From positions 1,736,001 through 1,800,000 of the forward strand of contig CM074145.1 of NCBI GenBank assembly GCA_037178625.1: a stretch of 64,000 nucleotides of DNA. The letters run 5' to 3'. The translations under genes were made by a program, and so were the position numbers. Below the pieces are notes generated by a model that made no database searches, was not told where the DNA came from, and saw only the letters and a list, made by a program, of their open reading frames with translations. This DNA is from Skeletonema tropicum. Lineage: Eukaryota; Bacillariophyta; Thalassiosirophyceae; Thalassiosirales; Thalassiosiraceae. Positions 31,426 to 45,883 of the stretch are shown piece after piece (position 1 is the first letter of the stretch; each line of letters starts with the position of its first letter).

Positions 31426-33112
31426 GACACTGCACGGCGAGGTAACATTTGTAAAACACACTAACTATTCAACTACAATCGAACCCAACAAGCCAATCCA
31501 ACTAACTACTTACACAAACCTAACATGACGTTGCTGCGGCTAGGCATCATCTTGCCCGTGCTGGCACTCCTCCCATCAATACACAACAGCAATTGTATTA
31601 TCAACCACCCTCTTCTCTTCGTCTACGCAAATGTCCCTCCTACTTCATCACGAGGCAGTAGATTTACTCGCAAGCGAAACAAGTCAAGATCAGGATCATC
31701 CTCCGATGCATCATCTGATGGATTGACTCTCGGTGATATGCAGCTGCGGGGGACCTCGGAAACCGCATAGTGACCTGCCATAACGGGAGGAGGTACATTA
31801 GGGATCACCTTCCACTTTAGTTTTGGGTTCGGTGGAGAGCAAGGTGAATTTTGACTTCGACTGTTTTAGTTCAGCCGTCTGCTTCTTGGTCTTGGCAAGT
31901 CTTGGTCTTGGGATTCGAGAAGGATTCATTTGATCAAAATACGAGGACCGCCGCAGACCTCGAACGGTCGCACTTGAAGGCGCTGCGCTTCTTCTTAAGA
32001 ATGCTTGTGAGTTATTGTTATGAATGCCTGTAATTGTAATGGAAGTAGCTTTGTTGATGTGGAGAGAGGGAAGACCTCGTTCATCTTTCCCATAAGCGTT
32101 TTGGCATAATGATTTCTCGAATGGCAATGGATTTATCAACTTCAATACACAAGCAACTTGTACTTGATGACACAGTCAGCTTCCACTGGTCGGGCGGCGA
32201 AATCCATGTAGGCTTCGTATCTCAACTTGTAAAGGAATTCTCTGTCGCTGGAAATTCTTAGATATGTTCGATCCGTGCGATGGCTTGCTCGTGAGACTGG
32301 TCAGGGTAGAGGCAAAAGCGTGCGCGTTGGCATGGATATATTCGGCCTTGTCCTTGTGATTGCCTGTAGATAGCCTAATATCCTTAGTAGTTGGCTTTAG
32401 TTTCAATCTTTCTTTCGAGCTTGTTCGCCATCTAGATCTGGTTGGGCAGACGGGTTTGCGTTTGCGTTTGCGTTGCGTTTGCGTTTGCTGCAGTCTTGTT
32501 CTCGTCGACTAAGTGAGAGAGGCTGCTTCATTTCGGAATCGCCCTCTATCTCCCTCTATTTCGACTATTTATTTCCAGTCCTAGAATTTCATTAAGATTG
32601 TTTCTCCTTGCAAGGAGTACTTAGGTGACTCGTCGATCTCTGTGTCGAATTCCCCCAATGATGCAGTACTGTGAAATAGATCGTAAAGGCTTTGGGTAGA
32701 GATGTGAGAGATAGGCGTCCGAAGAGACAATTACAATTGCATGAATCAACCTGAAATGTCGTTAATGCAGCCACACTCGATGAAGAGGATGAGTTGGATC
32801 GCACCTCCTACCTCCACTCGCCTCCTACTTCCACTCGCTCAAATGGTAAAGAAGCACACCACATGAATCTGAATTTGGAAGTAGCTTCATCAATGTCAAT
32901 GTAGCCAGCAAAGACAACGAAATTATGTTACATTGATAGCAGGCACAGATAAGTAAGCAAGTACAATAGCAGCGATGAGGAGAAGTAAGTGCGAGCCAAA
33001 AGGCAAAAGGGCGAACAGCAAACAGGGTGGACGGATGACATGACGCGATCGAGCGACGAGCGAAGGGCCGAGCAAAATGTAGCAAGATGAGATGCAAAAG
33101 GAAAAGAAGCAA

Positions 33113-33230
33113 AAGAACAACACCAGGGATTCCAACGTGGTCCCCCACCGTAGTACTAACCTGGCCCGACAGTGCTTAACTTCGCTGAGCAGACGGGAAG
33201 CGGTGCTGTCACTGTGGTATGGTCGTTCCT
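33113..33230 (-). rRNA. 5S ribosomal RNA, unit 9
   Basis: Same as unit 1. The unit combines markers of both sub-types (see findings). Confidence 0.95.
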
Positions 33231-34922
33231 GACACTGCACGGCGAGGTAACATCTGTAAAACACACTAACTATTCAACTACAATCGAACCCAACAAGCCA
33301 ATCCAACTAACTACTTACACAAACCTAACATGACGTTGCTGCGGCTAGGCATCATCTTGCCCGTGCTGGCACTCCTCCCATCAATACACAACAGCAATTG
33401 TATTATCAACCACCCTCTTCTCTTCGTCTACGCAAATGTCCCTCCTACTTCATCACGAGGCAGTAGATTTACTCGCAAGCGAAACAAGTCAAGATCAGGA
33501 TCATCCTCCGATGCATCATCTGATGGATTGACTCTCGGTGATATGCAGCTGCGGGGGACCTCGGAAACCGCATAGTGACCTGCCATAACGGGAGGAGGTA
33601 CATTAGGGATCACCTTCCACTTTAGTTTTGGGTTCGGTGGAGAGCAAGGTGAATTTTGACTTCGACTGTTTTAGTTCAGCCGTCTGCTTCTTGGTCTTGG
33701 CAAGTCTTGGTCTTGGGATTCGAGAAGGATTCATTTGATCAAAATACGAGGACCGCCGCAGACCTCGAACGGTCGCACTTGAAGGCGCTGCGCTTCTTCT
33801 TAAGAATGCTTGTGAGTTATTGTTATGAATGCCTGTAATTGTAATGGAAGTAGCTTTGTTGATGTGGAGAGAGGGAAGACCTCGTTCATCTTTCCCATAA
33901 GCGTTTTGGCATAATGATTTCTCGAATGGCAATGGATTTATCAACTTCAATACACAAGCAACTTGTACTTGATGACACAGTCAGCTTCCACTGGTCGGGC
34001 GGCGAAATCCATGTAGGCTTCGTATCTCAACTTGTAAAGGAATTCTCTGTCGCTGGAAATTCTTAGATATGTTCGATCCGTGCGATGGCTTCCTCGTGAG
34101 ACTGGTCAGGGTAGAGGCAAAAGCGTGCGCGTTGGCATGGATATATTCGGCCTTGTCCTTGTGATTGCCTGTAGATAGCCTAATATCCTTAGTAGTTGGC
34201 TTTAGTTTCAATCTTTCTTTCGAGCTTGTTCGCCATCTAGATCTGGTTGGGCAGACGGGTTTGCGTTTGCGTTTGCGTTGCGTTTGCGTTGCGTTTGCTG
34301 CAGTCTTGTTCTCGTCGACTAAGTGAGAGAGGCTGCTTCATTTCGGAATCGCCCTCTATCTCCCTCTATTTCGACTATTTATTTCCAGTCCTAGAATTTC
34401 ATTAAGATTGTTTCTCCTTGCAAGGAGTACTTAGGTGACTCGTCGATCTCTGTGTCGAATTCCCCCAATGATGCAGTACTGTGAAATAGATCGTAAAGGC
34501 TTTGGGTAGAGATGTGAGAGATAGGCGTCCGAAGAGACAATTACAATTGCATGAATCAACCTGAAATGTCGTTAATGCAGCCACACTCGATGAAGAGGAT
34601 GAGTTGGATCGCACCTCCTACCTCCACTCGCCTCCTACTTCCACTCGCTCAAATGGTAAAGAAGCACACCACATGAATCTGAATTTGGAAGTAGCTTCAT
34701 CAATGTCAATGTAGCCAGCAAAGACAACGAAATTATGTTACATTGATAGCAGGCACAGATAAGTAAGCAAGTACAATAGCAGCGATGAGGAGAAGTAAGT
34801 GCGAGCCAAAAGGCAAAAGGGCGAACAGCAAACAGGGTGGACGGATGACATGACGCGATCGAGCGACGAGCGAAGGGCCGAGCAAAATGTAGCAAGATGA
34901 GATGCAAAAGGAAAAGAAGCAA

Positions 34923-35040
34923 AAGAACAACACCAGGGATTCCAACGTGGTCCCCCACCGTAGTACTAACCTGGCCCGACAGTGCTTAACTTCGCTGAGC
35001 AGACGGGAAGCGGTGCTGTCACTGTGGTATGGTCGTTCCT
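34923..35040 (-). rRNA. 5S ribosomal RNA, unit 10
   Basis: Same as unit 1. The upstream variable site is the shortest form, CATTGTAAAAC. Confidence 0.95.
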
Positions 35041-36732
35041 GACACTGCACGGCGAGGTAACATTGTAAAACACACTAACTATTCAACTACAATCGAACCC
35101 AACAAGCCAATCCAACTAACTACTTACACAAACCTAACATGACGTTGCTGCGGCTAGGCATCATCTTGCCCGTGCTGGCACTCCTCCCATCAATACACAA
35201 CAGCAATTGTATTATCAACCACCCTCTTCTCTTCGTCTACGCAAATGTCCCTCCTACTTCATCACGAGGCAGTAGATTTACTCGCAAGCGAAACAAGTCA
35301 AGATCAGGATCATCCTCCGATGCATCATCTGATGGATTGACTCTCGGTGATATGCAGCTGCGGGGGACCTCGGAAACCGCATAGTGACCTGCCATAACGG
35401 GAGGAGGTACATTAGGGATCACCTTCCACTTTAGTTTTGGGTTCGGTGGAGAGCAAGGTGAATTTTGACTTCGACTGTTTTAGTTCAGCCGTCTGCTTCT
35501 TGGTCTTGGCAAGTCTTGGTCTTGGGATTCGAGAAGGATTCATTTGATCAAAATACGAGGACCGCCGCAGACCTCGAACGGTCGCACTTGAAGGCGCTGC
35601 GCTTCTTCTTAAGAATGCTTGTGAGTTATTGTTATGAATGCCTGTAATTGTAATGGAAGTAGCTTTGTTGATGTGGAGAGAGGGAAGACCTCGTTCATCT
35701 TTCCCATAAGCGTTTTGGCATAATGATTTCTCGAATGGCAATGGATTTATCAACTTCAATACACAAGCAACTTGTACTTGATGACACAGTCAGCTTCCAC
35801 TGGTCGGGCGGCGAAATCCATGTAGGCTTCGTATCTCAACTTGTAAAGGAATTCTCTGTCGCTGGAAATTCTTAGATATGTTCGATCCGTGCGATGGCTT
35901 CCTCGTGAGACTGGTCAGGGTAGAGGCAAAAGCGTGCGCGTTGGCATGGATATATTCGGCCTTGTCCTTGTGATTGCCTGTAGATAGCCTAATATCCTTA
36001 GTAGTTGGCTTTAGTTTCAATCTTTCTTTCGAGCTTGTTCGCCATCTAGATCTGGTTGGGCAGACGGGTTTGCGTTTGCGTTTGCGTTTGCGTTTGCGTT
36101 GCGTTTGCTGCAGTCTTGTTCTCGTCGACTAAGTGAGAGAGGCTGCTTCATTTCGGAATCGCCCTCTATCTCCCTCTATTTCGACTATTTATTTCCAGTC
36201 CTAGAATTTCATTAAGATTGTTTCTCCTTGCAAGGAGTACTTAGGTGACTCGTCGATCTCTGTGTCGAATTCCCCCAATGATGCAGTACTGTGAAATAGA
36301 TCGTAAAGGCTTTGGGTAGAGATGTGAGAGATAGGCGTCCGAAGAGACAATTACAATTGCATGAATCAACCTGAAATGTCGTTAATGCAGCCACACTCGA
36401 TGAAGAGGATGAGTTGGATCGCACCTCCTACCTCCACTCGCCTCCTACTTCCACTCGCTCAAATGGTAAAGAAGCACACCACATGAATCTGAATTTGGAA
36501 GTAGCTTCATCAATGTCAATGTAGCCAGCAAAGACAACGAAATTATGTTACATTGATAGCAGGCACAGATAAGTAAGCAAGTACAATAGCAGCGATGAGG
36601 AGAAGTAAGTGCGAGCCAAAAGGCAAAAGGGCGAACAGCAAACAGGGTGGACGGATGACATGACGCGATCGAGCGACGAGCGAAGGGCCGAGCAAAATGT
36701 AGCAAGATGAGATGCAAAAGGAAAAGAAGCAA

Positions 36733-36850
36733 AAGAACAACACCAGGGATTCCAACGTGGTCCCCCACCGTAGTACTAACCTGGCCCGACAGTGCTTAAC
36801 TTCGCTGAGCAGACGGGAAGCGGTGCTGTCACTGTGGTATGGTCGTTCCT
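36733..36850 (-). rRNA. 5S ribosomal RNA, unit 11
   Basis: Same as unit 1. Confidence 0.95.
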
Positions 36851-38538
36851 GACACTGCACGGCGAGGTAACATCTGTAAAACACACTAACTATTCAACTA
36901 CAATCGAACCCAACAAGCCAATCCAACTAACTACTTACACAAACCTAACATGACGTTGCTGCGGCTAGGCATCATCTTGCCCGTGCTGGCACTCCTCCCA
37001 TCAATACACAACAGCAATTGTATTATCAACCACCCTCTTCTCTTCGTCTACGCAAATGTCCCTCCTACTTCATCACGAGGCAGTAGATTTACTCGCAAGC
37101 GAAACAAGTCAAGATCAGGATCATCCTCCGATGCATCATCTGATGGATTGACTCTCGGTGATATGCAGCTGCGGGGGACCTCGGAAACCGCATAGTGACC
37201 TGCCATAACGGGAGGAGGTACATTAGGGATCACCTTCCACTTTAGTTTTGGGTTCGGTGGAGAGCAAGGTGAATTTTGACTTCGACTGTTTTAGTTCAGC
37301 CGTCTGCTTCTTGGTCTTGGCAAGTCTTGGTCTTGGGATTCGAGAAGGATTCATTTGATCAAAATACGAGGACCGCCGCAGACCTCGAACGGTCGCACTT
37401 GAAGGCGCTGCGCTTCTTCTTAAGAATGCTTGTGAGTTATTGTTATGAATGCCTGTAATTGTAATGGAAGTAGCTTTGTTGATGTGGAGAGAGGGAAGAC
37501 CTCGTTCATCTTTCCCATAAGCGTTTTGGCATAATGATTTCTCGAATGGCAATGGATTTATCAACTTCAATACACAAGCAACTTGTACTTGATGACACAG
37601 TCAGCTTCCACTGGTCGGGCGGCGAAATCCATGTAGGCTTCGTATCTCAACTTGTAAAGGAATTCTCTGTCGCTGGAAATTCTTAGATATGTTCGATCCG
37701 TGCGATGGCTTCCTCGTGAGACTGGTCAGGGTAGAGGCAAAAGCGTGCGCGTTGGCATGGATATATTCGGCCTTGTCCTTGTGATTGCCTGTAGATAGCC
37801 TAATATCCTTAGTAGTTGGCTTTAGTTTCAATCTTTCTTTCGAGCTTGTTCGCCATCTAGATCTGGTTGGGCAGACGGGTTTGCGTTTGCGTTTGCGTTT
37901 GCGTTTGCGTTTGCTGCAGTCTTGTTCTCGTCGACTAAGTGAGAGAGGCTGCTTCATTTCGGAATCGCCCTCTATCTCCCTCTATTTCGACTATTTATTT
38001 CCAGTCCTAGAATTTCATTAAGATTGTTTCTCCTTGCAAGGAGTACTTAGGTGACTCGTCGATCTCTGTGTCGAATTCCCCCAATGATGCAGTACTGTGA
38101 AATAGATCGTAAAGGCTTTGGGTAGAGATGTGAGAGATAGGCGTCCGAAGAGACAATTACAATTGCATGAATCAACCTGAAATGTCGTTAATGCAGCCAC
38201 ACTCGATGAAGAGGATGAGTTGGATCGCACCTCCTACCTCCACTCGCCTCCTACTTCCACTCGCTCAAATGGTAAAGAAGCACACCACATGAATCTGAAT
38301 TTGGAAGTAGCTTCATCAATGTCAATGTAGCCAGCAAAGACAACGAAATTATGTTACATTGATAGCAGGCACAGATAAGTAAGCAAGTACAATAGCAGCG
38401 ATGAGGAGAAGTAAGTGCGAGCCAAAAGGCAAAAGGGCGAACAGCAAACAGGGTGGACGGATGACATGACGCGATCGAGCGACGAGCGAAGGGCCGAGCA
38501 AAATGTAGCAAGATGAGATGCAAAAGGAAAAGAAGCAA

Positions 38539-38656
38539 AAGAACAACACCAGGGATTCCAACGTGGTCCCCCACCGTAGTACTAACCTGGCCCGACAGTG
38601 CTTAACTTCGCTGAGCAGACGGGAAGCGGTGCTGTCACTGTGGTATGGTCGTTCCT
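38539..38656 (-). rRNA. 5S ribosomal RNA, unit 12
   Basis: Same as unit 1. Confidence 0.95.
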
Positions 38657-40338
38657 GACACTGCACGGCGAGGTAACATCTGTAAAACACACTAACTATT
38701 CAACTACAATCGAACCCAACAAGCCAATCCAACTAACTACTTACACAAACCTAACATGACGTTGCTGCGGCTAGGCATCATCTTGCCCGTGCTGGCACTC
38801 CTCCCATCAATACACAACAGCAATTGTATTATCAACCACCCTCTTCTCTTCGTCTACGCAAATGTCCCTCCTACTTCATCACGAGGCAGTAGATTTACTC
38901 GCAAGCGAAACAAGTCAAGATCAGGATCATCCTCCGATGCATCATCTGATGGATTGACTCTCGGTGATATGCAGCTGCGGGGGACCTCGGAAACCGCATA
39001 GTGACCTGCCATAACGGGAGGAGGTACATTAGGGATCACCTTCCACTTTAGTTTTGGGTTCGGTGGAGAGCAAGGTGAATTTTGACTTCGACTGTTTTAG
39101 TTCAGCCGTCTGCTTCTTGGTCTTGGCAAGTCTTGGTCTTGGGATTCGAGAAGGATTCATTTGATCAAAATACGAGGACCGCCGCAGACCTCGAACGGTC
39201 GCACTTGAAGGCGCTGCGCTTCTTCTTAAGAATGCTTGTGAGTTATTGTTATGAATGCCTGTAATTGTAATGGAAGTAGCTTTGTTGATGTGGAGAGAGG
39301 GAAGACCTCGTTCATCTTTCCCATAAGCGTTTTGGCATAATGATTTCTCGAATGGCAATGGATTTATCAACTTCAATACACAAGCAACTTGTACTTGATG
39401 ACACAGTCAGCTTCCACTGGTCGGGCGGCGAAATCCATGTAGGCTTCGTATCTCAACTTGTAAAGGAATTCTCTGTCGCTGGAAATTCTTAGATATGTTC
39501 GATCCGTGCGATGGCTTCCTCGTGAGACTGGTCAGGGTAGAGGCAAAAGCGTGCGCGTTGGCATGGATATATTCGGCCTTGTCCTTGTGATTGCCTGTAG
39601 ATAGCCTAATATCCTTAGTAGTTGGCTTTAGTTTCAATCTTTCTTTCGAGCTTGTTCGCCATCTAGATCTGGTTGGGCAGACGGGTTTGCGTTTGCGTTT
39701 GCGTTTGCGTTTGCTGCAGTCTTGTTCTCGTCGACTAAGTGAGAGAGGCTGCTTCATTTCGGAATCGCCCTCTATCTCCCTCTATTTCGACTATTTATTT
39801 CCAGTCCTAGAATTTCATTAAGATTGTTTCTCCTTGCAAGGAGTACTTAGGTGACTCGTCGATCTCTGTGTCGAATTCCCCCAATGATGCAGTACTGTGA
39901 AATAGATCGTAAAGGCTTTGGGTAGAGATGTGAGAGATAGGCGTCCGAAGAGACAATTACAATTGCATGAATCAACCTGAAATGTCGTTAATGCAGCCAC
40001 ACTCGATGAAGAGGATGAGTTGGATCGCACCTCCTACCTCCACTCGCCTCCTACTTCCACTCGCTCAAATGGTAAAGAAGCACACCACATGAATCTGAAT
40101 TTGGAAGTAGCTTCATCAATGTCAATGTAGCCAGCAAAGACAACGAAATTATGTTACATTGATAGCAGGCACAGATAAGTAAGCAAGTACAATAGCAGCG
40201 ATGAGGAGAAGTAAGTGCGAGCCAAAAGGCAAAAGGGCGAACAGCAAACAGGGTGGACGGATGACATGACGCGATCGAGCGACGAGCGAAGGGCCGAGCA
40301 AAATGTAGCAAGATGAGATGCAAAAGGAAAAGAAGCAA

Positions 40339-40456
40339 AAGAACAACACCAGGGATTCCAACGTGGTCCCCCACCGTAGTACTAACCTGGCCCGACAGTG
40401 CTTAACTTCGCTGAGCAGACGGGAAGCGGTGCTGTCACTGTGGTATGGTCGTTCCT
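40339..40456 (-). rRNA. 5S ribosomal RNA, unit 13
   Basis: Same as unit 1. Confidence 0.95.
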
Positions 40457-42139
40457 GACACTGCACGGCGAGGTAACATCTGTAAAACACACTAACTATT
40501 CAACTACAATCGAACCCAACAAGCCAATCCAACTAACTACTTACACAAACCTAACATGACGTTGCTGCGGCTAGGCATCATCTTGCCCGTGCTGGCACTC
40601 CTCCCATCAATACACAACAGCAATTGTATTATCAACCACCCTCTTCTCTTCGTCTACGCAAATGTCCCTCCTACTTCATCACGAGGCAGTAGATTTACTC
40701 GCAAGCGAAACAAGTCAAGATCAGGATCATCCTCCGATGCATCATCTGATGGATTGACTCTCGGTGATATGCAGCTGCGGGGGACCTCGGAAACCGCATA
40801 GTGACCTGCCATAACGGGAGGAGGTACATTAGGGATCACCTTCCACTTTAGTTTTGGGTTCGGTGGAGAGCAAGGTGAATTTTGACTTCGACTGTTTTAG
40901 TTCAGCCGTCTGCTTCTTGGTCTTGGCAAGTCTTGGTCTTGGGATTCGAGAAGGATTCATTTGATCAAAATACGAGGACCGCCGCAGACCTCGAACGGTC
41001 GCACTTGAAGGCGCTGCGCTTCTTCTTAAGAATGCTTGTGAGTTATTGTTATGAATGCCTGTAATTGTAATGGAAGTAGCTTTGTTGATGTGGAGAGAGG
41101 GAAGACCTCGTTCATCTTTCCCATAAGCGTTTTGGCATAATGATTTCTCGAATGGCAATGGATTTATCAACTTCAATACACAAGCAACTTGTACTTGATG
41201 ACACAGTCAGCTTCCACTGGTCGGGCGGCGAAATCCATGTAGGCTTCGTATCTCAACTTGTAAAGGAATTCTCTGTCGCTGGAAATTCTTAGATATGTTC
41301 GATCCGTGCGATGGCTTCCTCGTGAGACTGGTCAGGGTAGAGGCAAAAGCGTGCGCGTTGGCATGGATATATTCGGCCTTGTCCTTGTGATTGCCTGTAG
41401 ATAGCCTAATATCCTTAGTAGTTGGCTTTAGTTTCAATCTTTCTTTCGAGCTTGTTCGCCATCTAGATCTGGTTGGGCAGACAGGGTTTGCGTTTGCGTT
41501 TGCGTTTGCGTTTGCTGCAGTCTTGTTCTCGTCGACTAAGTGAGAGAGGCTGCTTCATTTCGGAATCGCCCTCTATCTCCCTCTATTTCGACTATTTATT
41601 TCCAGTCCTAGAATTTCATTAAGATTGTTTCTCCTTGCAAGGAGTACTTAGGTGACTCGTCGATCTCTGTGTCGAATTCCCCCAATGATGCAGTACTGTG
41701 AAATAGATCGTAAAGGCTTTGGGTAGAGATGTGAGAGATAGGCGTCCGAAGAGACAATTACAATTGCATGAATCAACCTGAAATGTCGTTAATGCAGCCA
41801 CACTCGATGAAGAGGATGAGTTGGATCGCACCTCCTACCTCCACTCGCCTCCTACTTCCACTCGCTCAAATGGTAAAGAAGCACACCACATGAATCTGAA
41901 TTTGGAAGTAGCTTCATCAATGTCAATGTAGCCAGCAAAGACAACGAAATTATGTTACATTGATAGCAGGCACAGATAAGTAAGCAAGTACAATAGCAGC
42001 GATGAGGAGAAGTAAGTGCGAGCCAAAAGGCAAAAGGGCGAACAGCAAACAGGGTGGACGGATGACATGACGCGATCGAGCGACGAGCGAAGGGCCGAGC
42101 AAAATGTAGCAAGATGAGATGCAAAAGGAAAAGAAGCAA

Positions 42140-42257
42140 AAGAACAACACCAGGGATTCCAACGTGGTCCCCCACCGTAGTACTAACCTGGCCCGACAGT
42201 GCTTAACTTCGCTGAGCAGACGGGAAGCGGTGCTGTCACTGTGGTATGGTCGTTCCT
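42140..42257 (-). rRNA. 5S ribosomal RNA, unit 14
   Basis: Same as unit 1. Confidence 0.95.
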
Positions 42258-43952
42258 GACACTGCACGGCGAGGTAACATCTGTAAAACACACTAACTAT
42301 TCAACTACAATCGAACCCAACAAGCCAATCCAACTAACTACTTACACAAACCTAACATGACGTTGCTGCGGCTAGGCATCATCTTGCCCGTGCTGGCACT
42401 CCTCCCATCAATACACAACAGCAATTGTATTATCAACCACCCTCTTCTCTTCGTCTACGCAAATGTCCCTCCTACTTCATCACGAGGCAGTAGATTTACT
42501 CGCAAGCGAAACAAGTCAAGATCAGGATCATCCTCCGATGCATCATCTGATGGATTGACTCTCGGTGATATGCAGCTGCGGGGGACCTCGGAAACCGCAT
42601 AGTGACCTGCCATAACGGGAGGAGGTACATTAGGGATCACCTTCCACTTTAGTTTTGGGTTCGGTGGAGAGCAAGGTGAATTTTGACTTCGACTGTTTTA
42701 GTTCAGCCGTCTGCTTCTTGGTCTTGGCAAGTCTTGGTCTTGGGATTCGAGAAGGATTCATTTGATCAAAATACGAGGACCGCCGCAGACCTCGAACGGT
42801 CGCACTTGAAGGCGCTGCGCTTCTTCTTAAGAATGCTTGTGAGTTATTGTTATGAATGCCTGTAATTGTAATGGAAGTAGCTTTGTTGATGTGGAGAGAG
42901 GGAAGACCTCGTTCATCTTTCCCATAAGCGTTTTGGCATAATGATTTCTCGAATGGCAATGGATTTATCAACTTCAATACACAAGCAACTTGTACTTGAT
43001 GACACAGTCAGCTTCCACTGGTCGGGCGGCGAAATCCATGTAGGCTTCGTATCTCAACTTGTAAAGGAATTCTCTGTCGCTGGAAATTCTTAGATATGTT
43101 CGATCCGTGCGATGGCTTCCTCGTGAGACTGGTCAGGGTAGAGGCAAAAGCGTGCGCGTTGGCATGGATATATTCGGCCTTGTCCTTGTGATTGCCTGTA
43201 GATAGCCTAATATCCTTAGTAGTTGGCTTTAGTTTCAATCTTTCTTTCGAGCTTGTTCGCCATCTAGATCTGGTTGGGCAGACGGGTTTGCGTTTGCGTT
43301 TGCGTTTGCGTTTGCGTTGGTTGCTGCAGTCTTGTTCTCGTCGACTAAGTGAGAGAGGCTGCTTCATTTCGGAATCGCCCTCTATCTCCCTCTATTTCGA
43401 CTATTTATTTCCAGTCCTAGAATTTCATTAAGATTGTTTCTCCTTGCAAGGAGTACTTAGGTGACTCGTCGATCTCTGTGTCGAATTCCCCCAATGATGC
43501 AGTACTGTGAAATAGATCGTAAAGGCTTTGGGTAGAGATGTGAGAGATAGGCGTCCGAAGAGACAATTACAATTGCATGAATCAACCTGAAATGTCGTTA
43601 ATGCAGCCACACTCGATGAAGAGGATGAGTTGGATCGCACCTCCTACCTCCACTCGCCTCCTACTTCCACTCGCTCAAATGGTAAAGAAGCACACCACAT
43701 GAATCTGAATTTGGAAGTAGCTTCATCAATGTCAATGTAGCCAGCAAAGACAACGAAATTATGTTACATTGATAGCAGGCACAGATAAGTAAGCAAGTAC
43801 AATAGCAGCGATGAGGAGAAGTAAGTGCGAGCCAAAAGGCAAAAGGGCGGAACAGCAAACAGGGTGGACGGATGACATGACGCGATCGAGCGACGAGCGA
43901 AGGGCCGAGCAAAAAAATGTAGCAAGATGAGATGCAAAAGGAAAAGAAGCAA

Positions 43953-44072
43953 AAGAACAACACCAGGGATTCCAACGTGGTCCCCCACCGTAGTACTAAC
44001 CTGGCCCGACAGTGCTTAACTTCGCTGAGCAGACGGGAAGCGGTGCTGTCACTGTGTGGTATGGTCGTTCCT
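43953..44072 (-). rRNA. 5S ribosomal RNA, unit 15 (2-bp insertion)
   Basis: 120 nt. The plus strand reads ACTGTGTGGTATGG where the others have ACTGTGGTATGG, so two bases are added in the 5' part between helices I and II. This may harm folding, or it may be a consensus error, since the surrounding DNA also has extra bases. Confidence 0.9.
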
Positions 44073-45765
44073 GACACTGCACGGCGAGGTAACATTTCTA
44101 AAACACACTAACTATTCAACTACAATCGAACCCAACAAGCCAATCCAACTAACTACTTACACAAACCTAACATGACGTTGCTGCGGCTAGGGGCATCATC
44201 TTGCCCGTGCTGGCACTCCTCCCATCAATACACAACAGCAATTGTATTATCAACCACCCTCTTCTCTTCGTCTACGCAAATGTCCCTCCTACTTCATCAC
44301 GAGGCAGTAGATTTACTCGCAAGCGAAACAAGTCAAGATCAGGATCATCCTCCGATGCATCATCTGATGGATTGACTCTCGGTGATATGCAGCTGCGGGG
44401 GACCTCGGAAACCGCATAGTGACCTGCCATAACGGGAGGAGGTACATTAGGGATCACCTTCCACTTTAGTTTTGGGTTCGGTGGAGAGCAAGGTGAATTT
44501 TGACTTCGACTGTTTTAGTTCAGCCGTCTGCTCCTTGGTCTTGGCAAGTCCTTGGTCTTGGGATTCGAGAAGGATTCATTTGATCAAAATACGAGGACCG
44601 CCGCAGACCTCGAACGGTCGCACTTGAAGGCGCTGCGCTTCTTCTTAAGAATGCCTTGTGAGTTATTGTTATGAATGCCTGTAATTGTAATGGAAGTAGC
44701 TTTGTTGATGTGGAGAGAGGGAAGACCTCGTTCATCTTTCCCATAAGCGTTTTGGCATAATGATTTCTCGAATGGCAATGGATTTATCAACTTCAATACA
44801 CAAGCAACTTGTACTTGATGACACAGTCAGCTTCCACTGGTCGGGCGGCGAAATCCATGTAGGCTTCGTATCTCAACTTGTAAAGGAATTCTCTGTCGCT
44901 GGAAATTCTTAGATATATGTTCGATCCGTGCGATGGCTTGCTCGTGAGACTGGTCAGGGTAGAGGCAAAAGCGTGCGCGTTGGCATGGATATATTCGGCC
45001 TTTTGTCCTTGTGATTGCCTTGTAGATAGCCTAATATCCTTAGTAGTTGGCTTTAGTTTCCAATCTTTCTTTCGAGCTTGTTCCGCCATCTAGATCCTGG
45101 TTGGGCAGACAGGGTTTGCGTTTGCGTTTGCGTTTGCTGCAGTCTTGTTCTCGTCGACTAAGTGAGAGAGGCTGCTTCATTTCGGAATCGCCCTCTATCT
45201 TCCCTCTATTTCGACTATTTATTTCCAGTCCTAGAATTTCATTAAGATTGTTTCTCCTTGCAAGGAGTACTTAGGTGACTCGTCGATCTCTGTGTCGAAT
45301 TCCCCCAATGATGCAGTACTGTGAAATAGATCGTAAAGGCTTTGGGTAGAGATGTGAGAGATAGGCGTCCGAAGAGACAATTACAATTGCATGAATCCAA
45401 CCTGAAATGTCGTTAATGCAGCCACACTCGATGAAGAGGATGAGTTGGATCGCACCTCCTACCTCCACTCGCCTCCTACTTCCACTCGCTCAAATGGTAA
45501 AGAAGCACACCACATGAATCTGAATTTGGAAGTAGCTTCATCAATGTCAATTGTAGCCAGCAAAGACAACGAAATTATGTTACATTGATAGCAGGCACAG
45601 ATAAGTAAGCAAGTACAATAGCAGCGATGAGGAGAAGTAAGTGCGAGCCAAAAGGCAAAAGGGCGAACAGCAAACAGGGTGGACGGATGACATGACGCGA
45701 TCGAGCGACGAGCGAAGGGCCGAGCAAAAAATGTAGCAAGATGAATGCAAAAGGAAAAGAAGCAA

Positions 45766-45883
45766 AAGAACAACACCAGGGATTCCAACGTGGTCCCCCA
45801 CCGTAGTACTAACCTGGCCCGACAGTGCTTAACTTCGCTGAGCAGACGGGAAGCGGTGCTGTCACTGTGGTATGGTCGTTCCT
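45766..45883 (-). rRNA. 5S ribosomal RNA, unit 16
   Basis: The 5S itself reads as in unit 1 although its unit has about fifteen private indels in the spacer. Confidence 0.94.
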
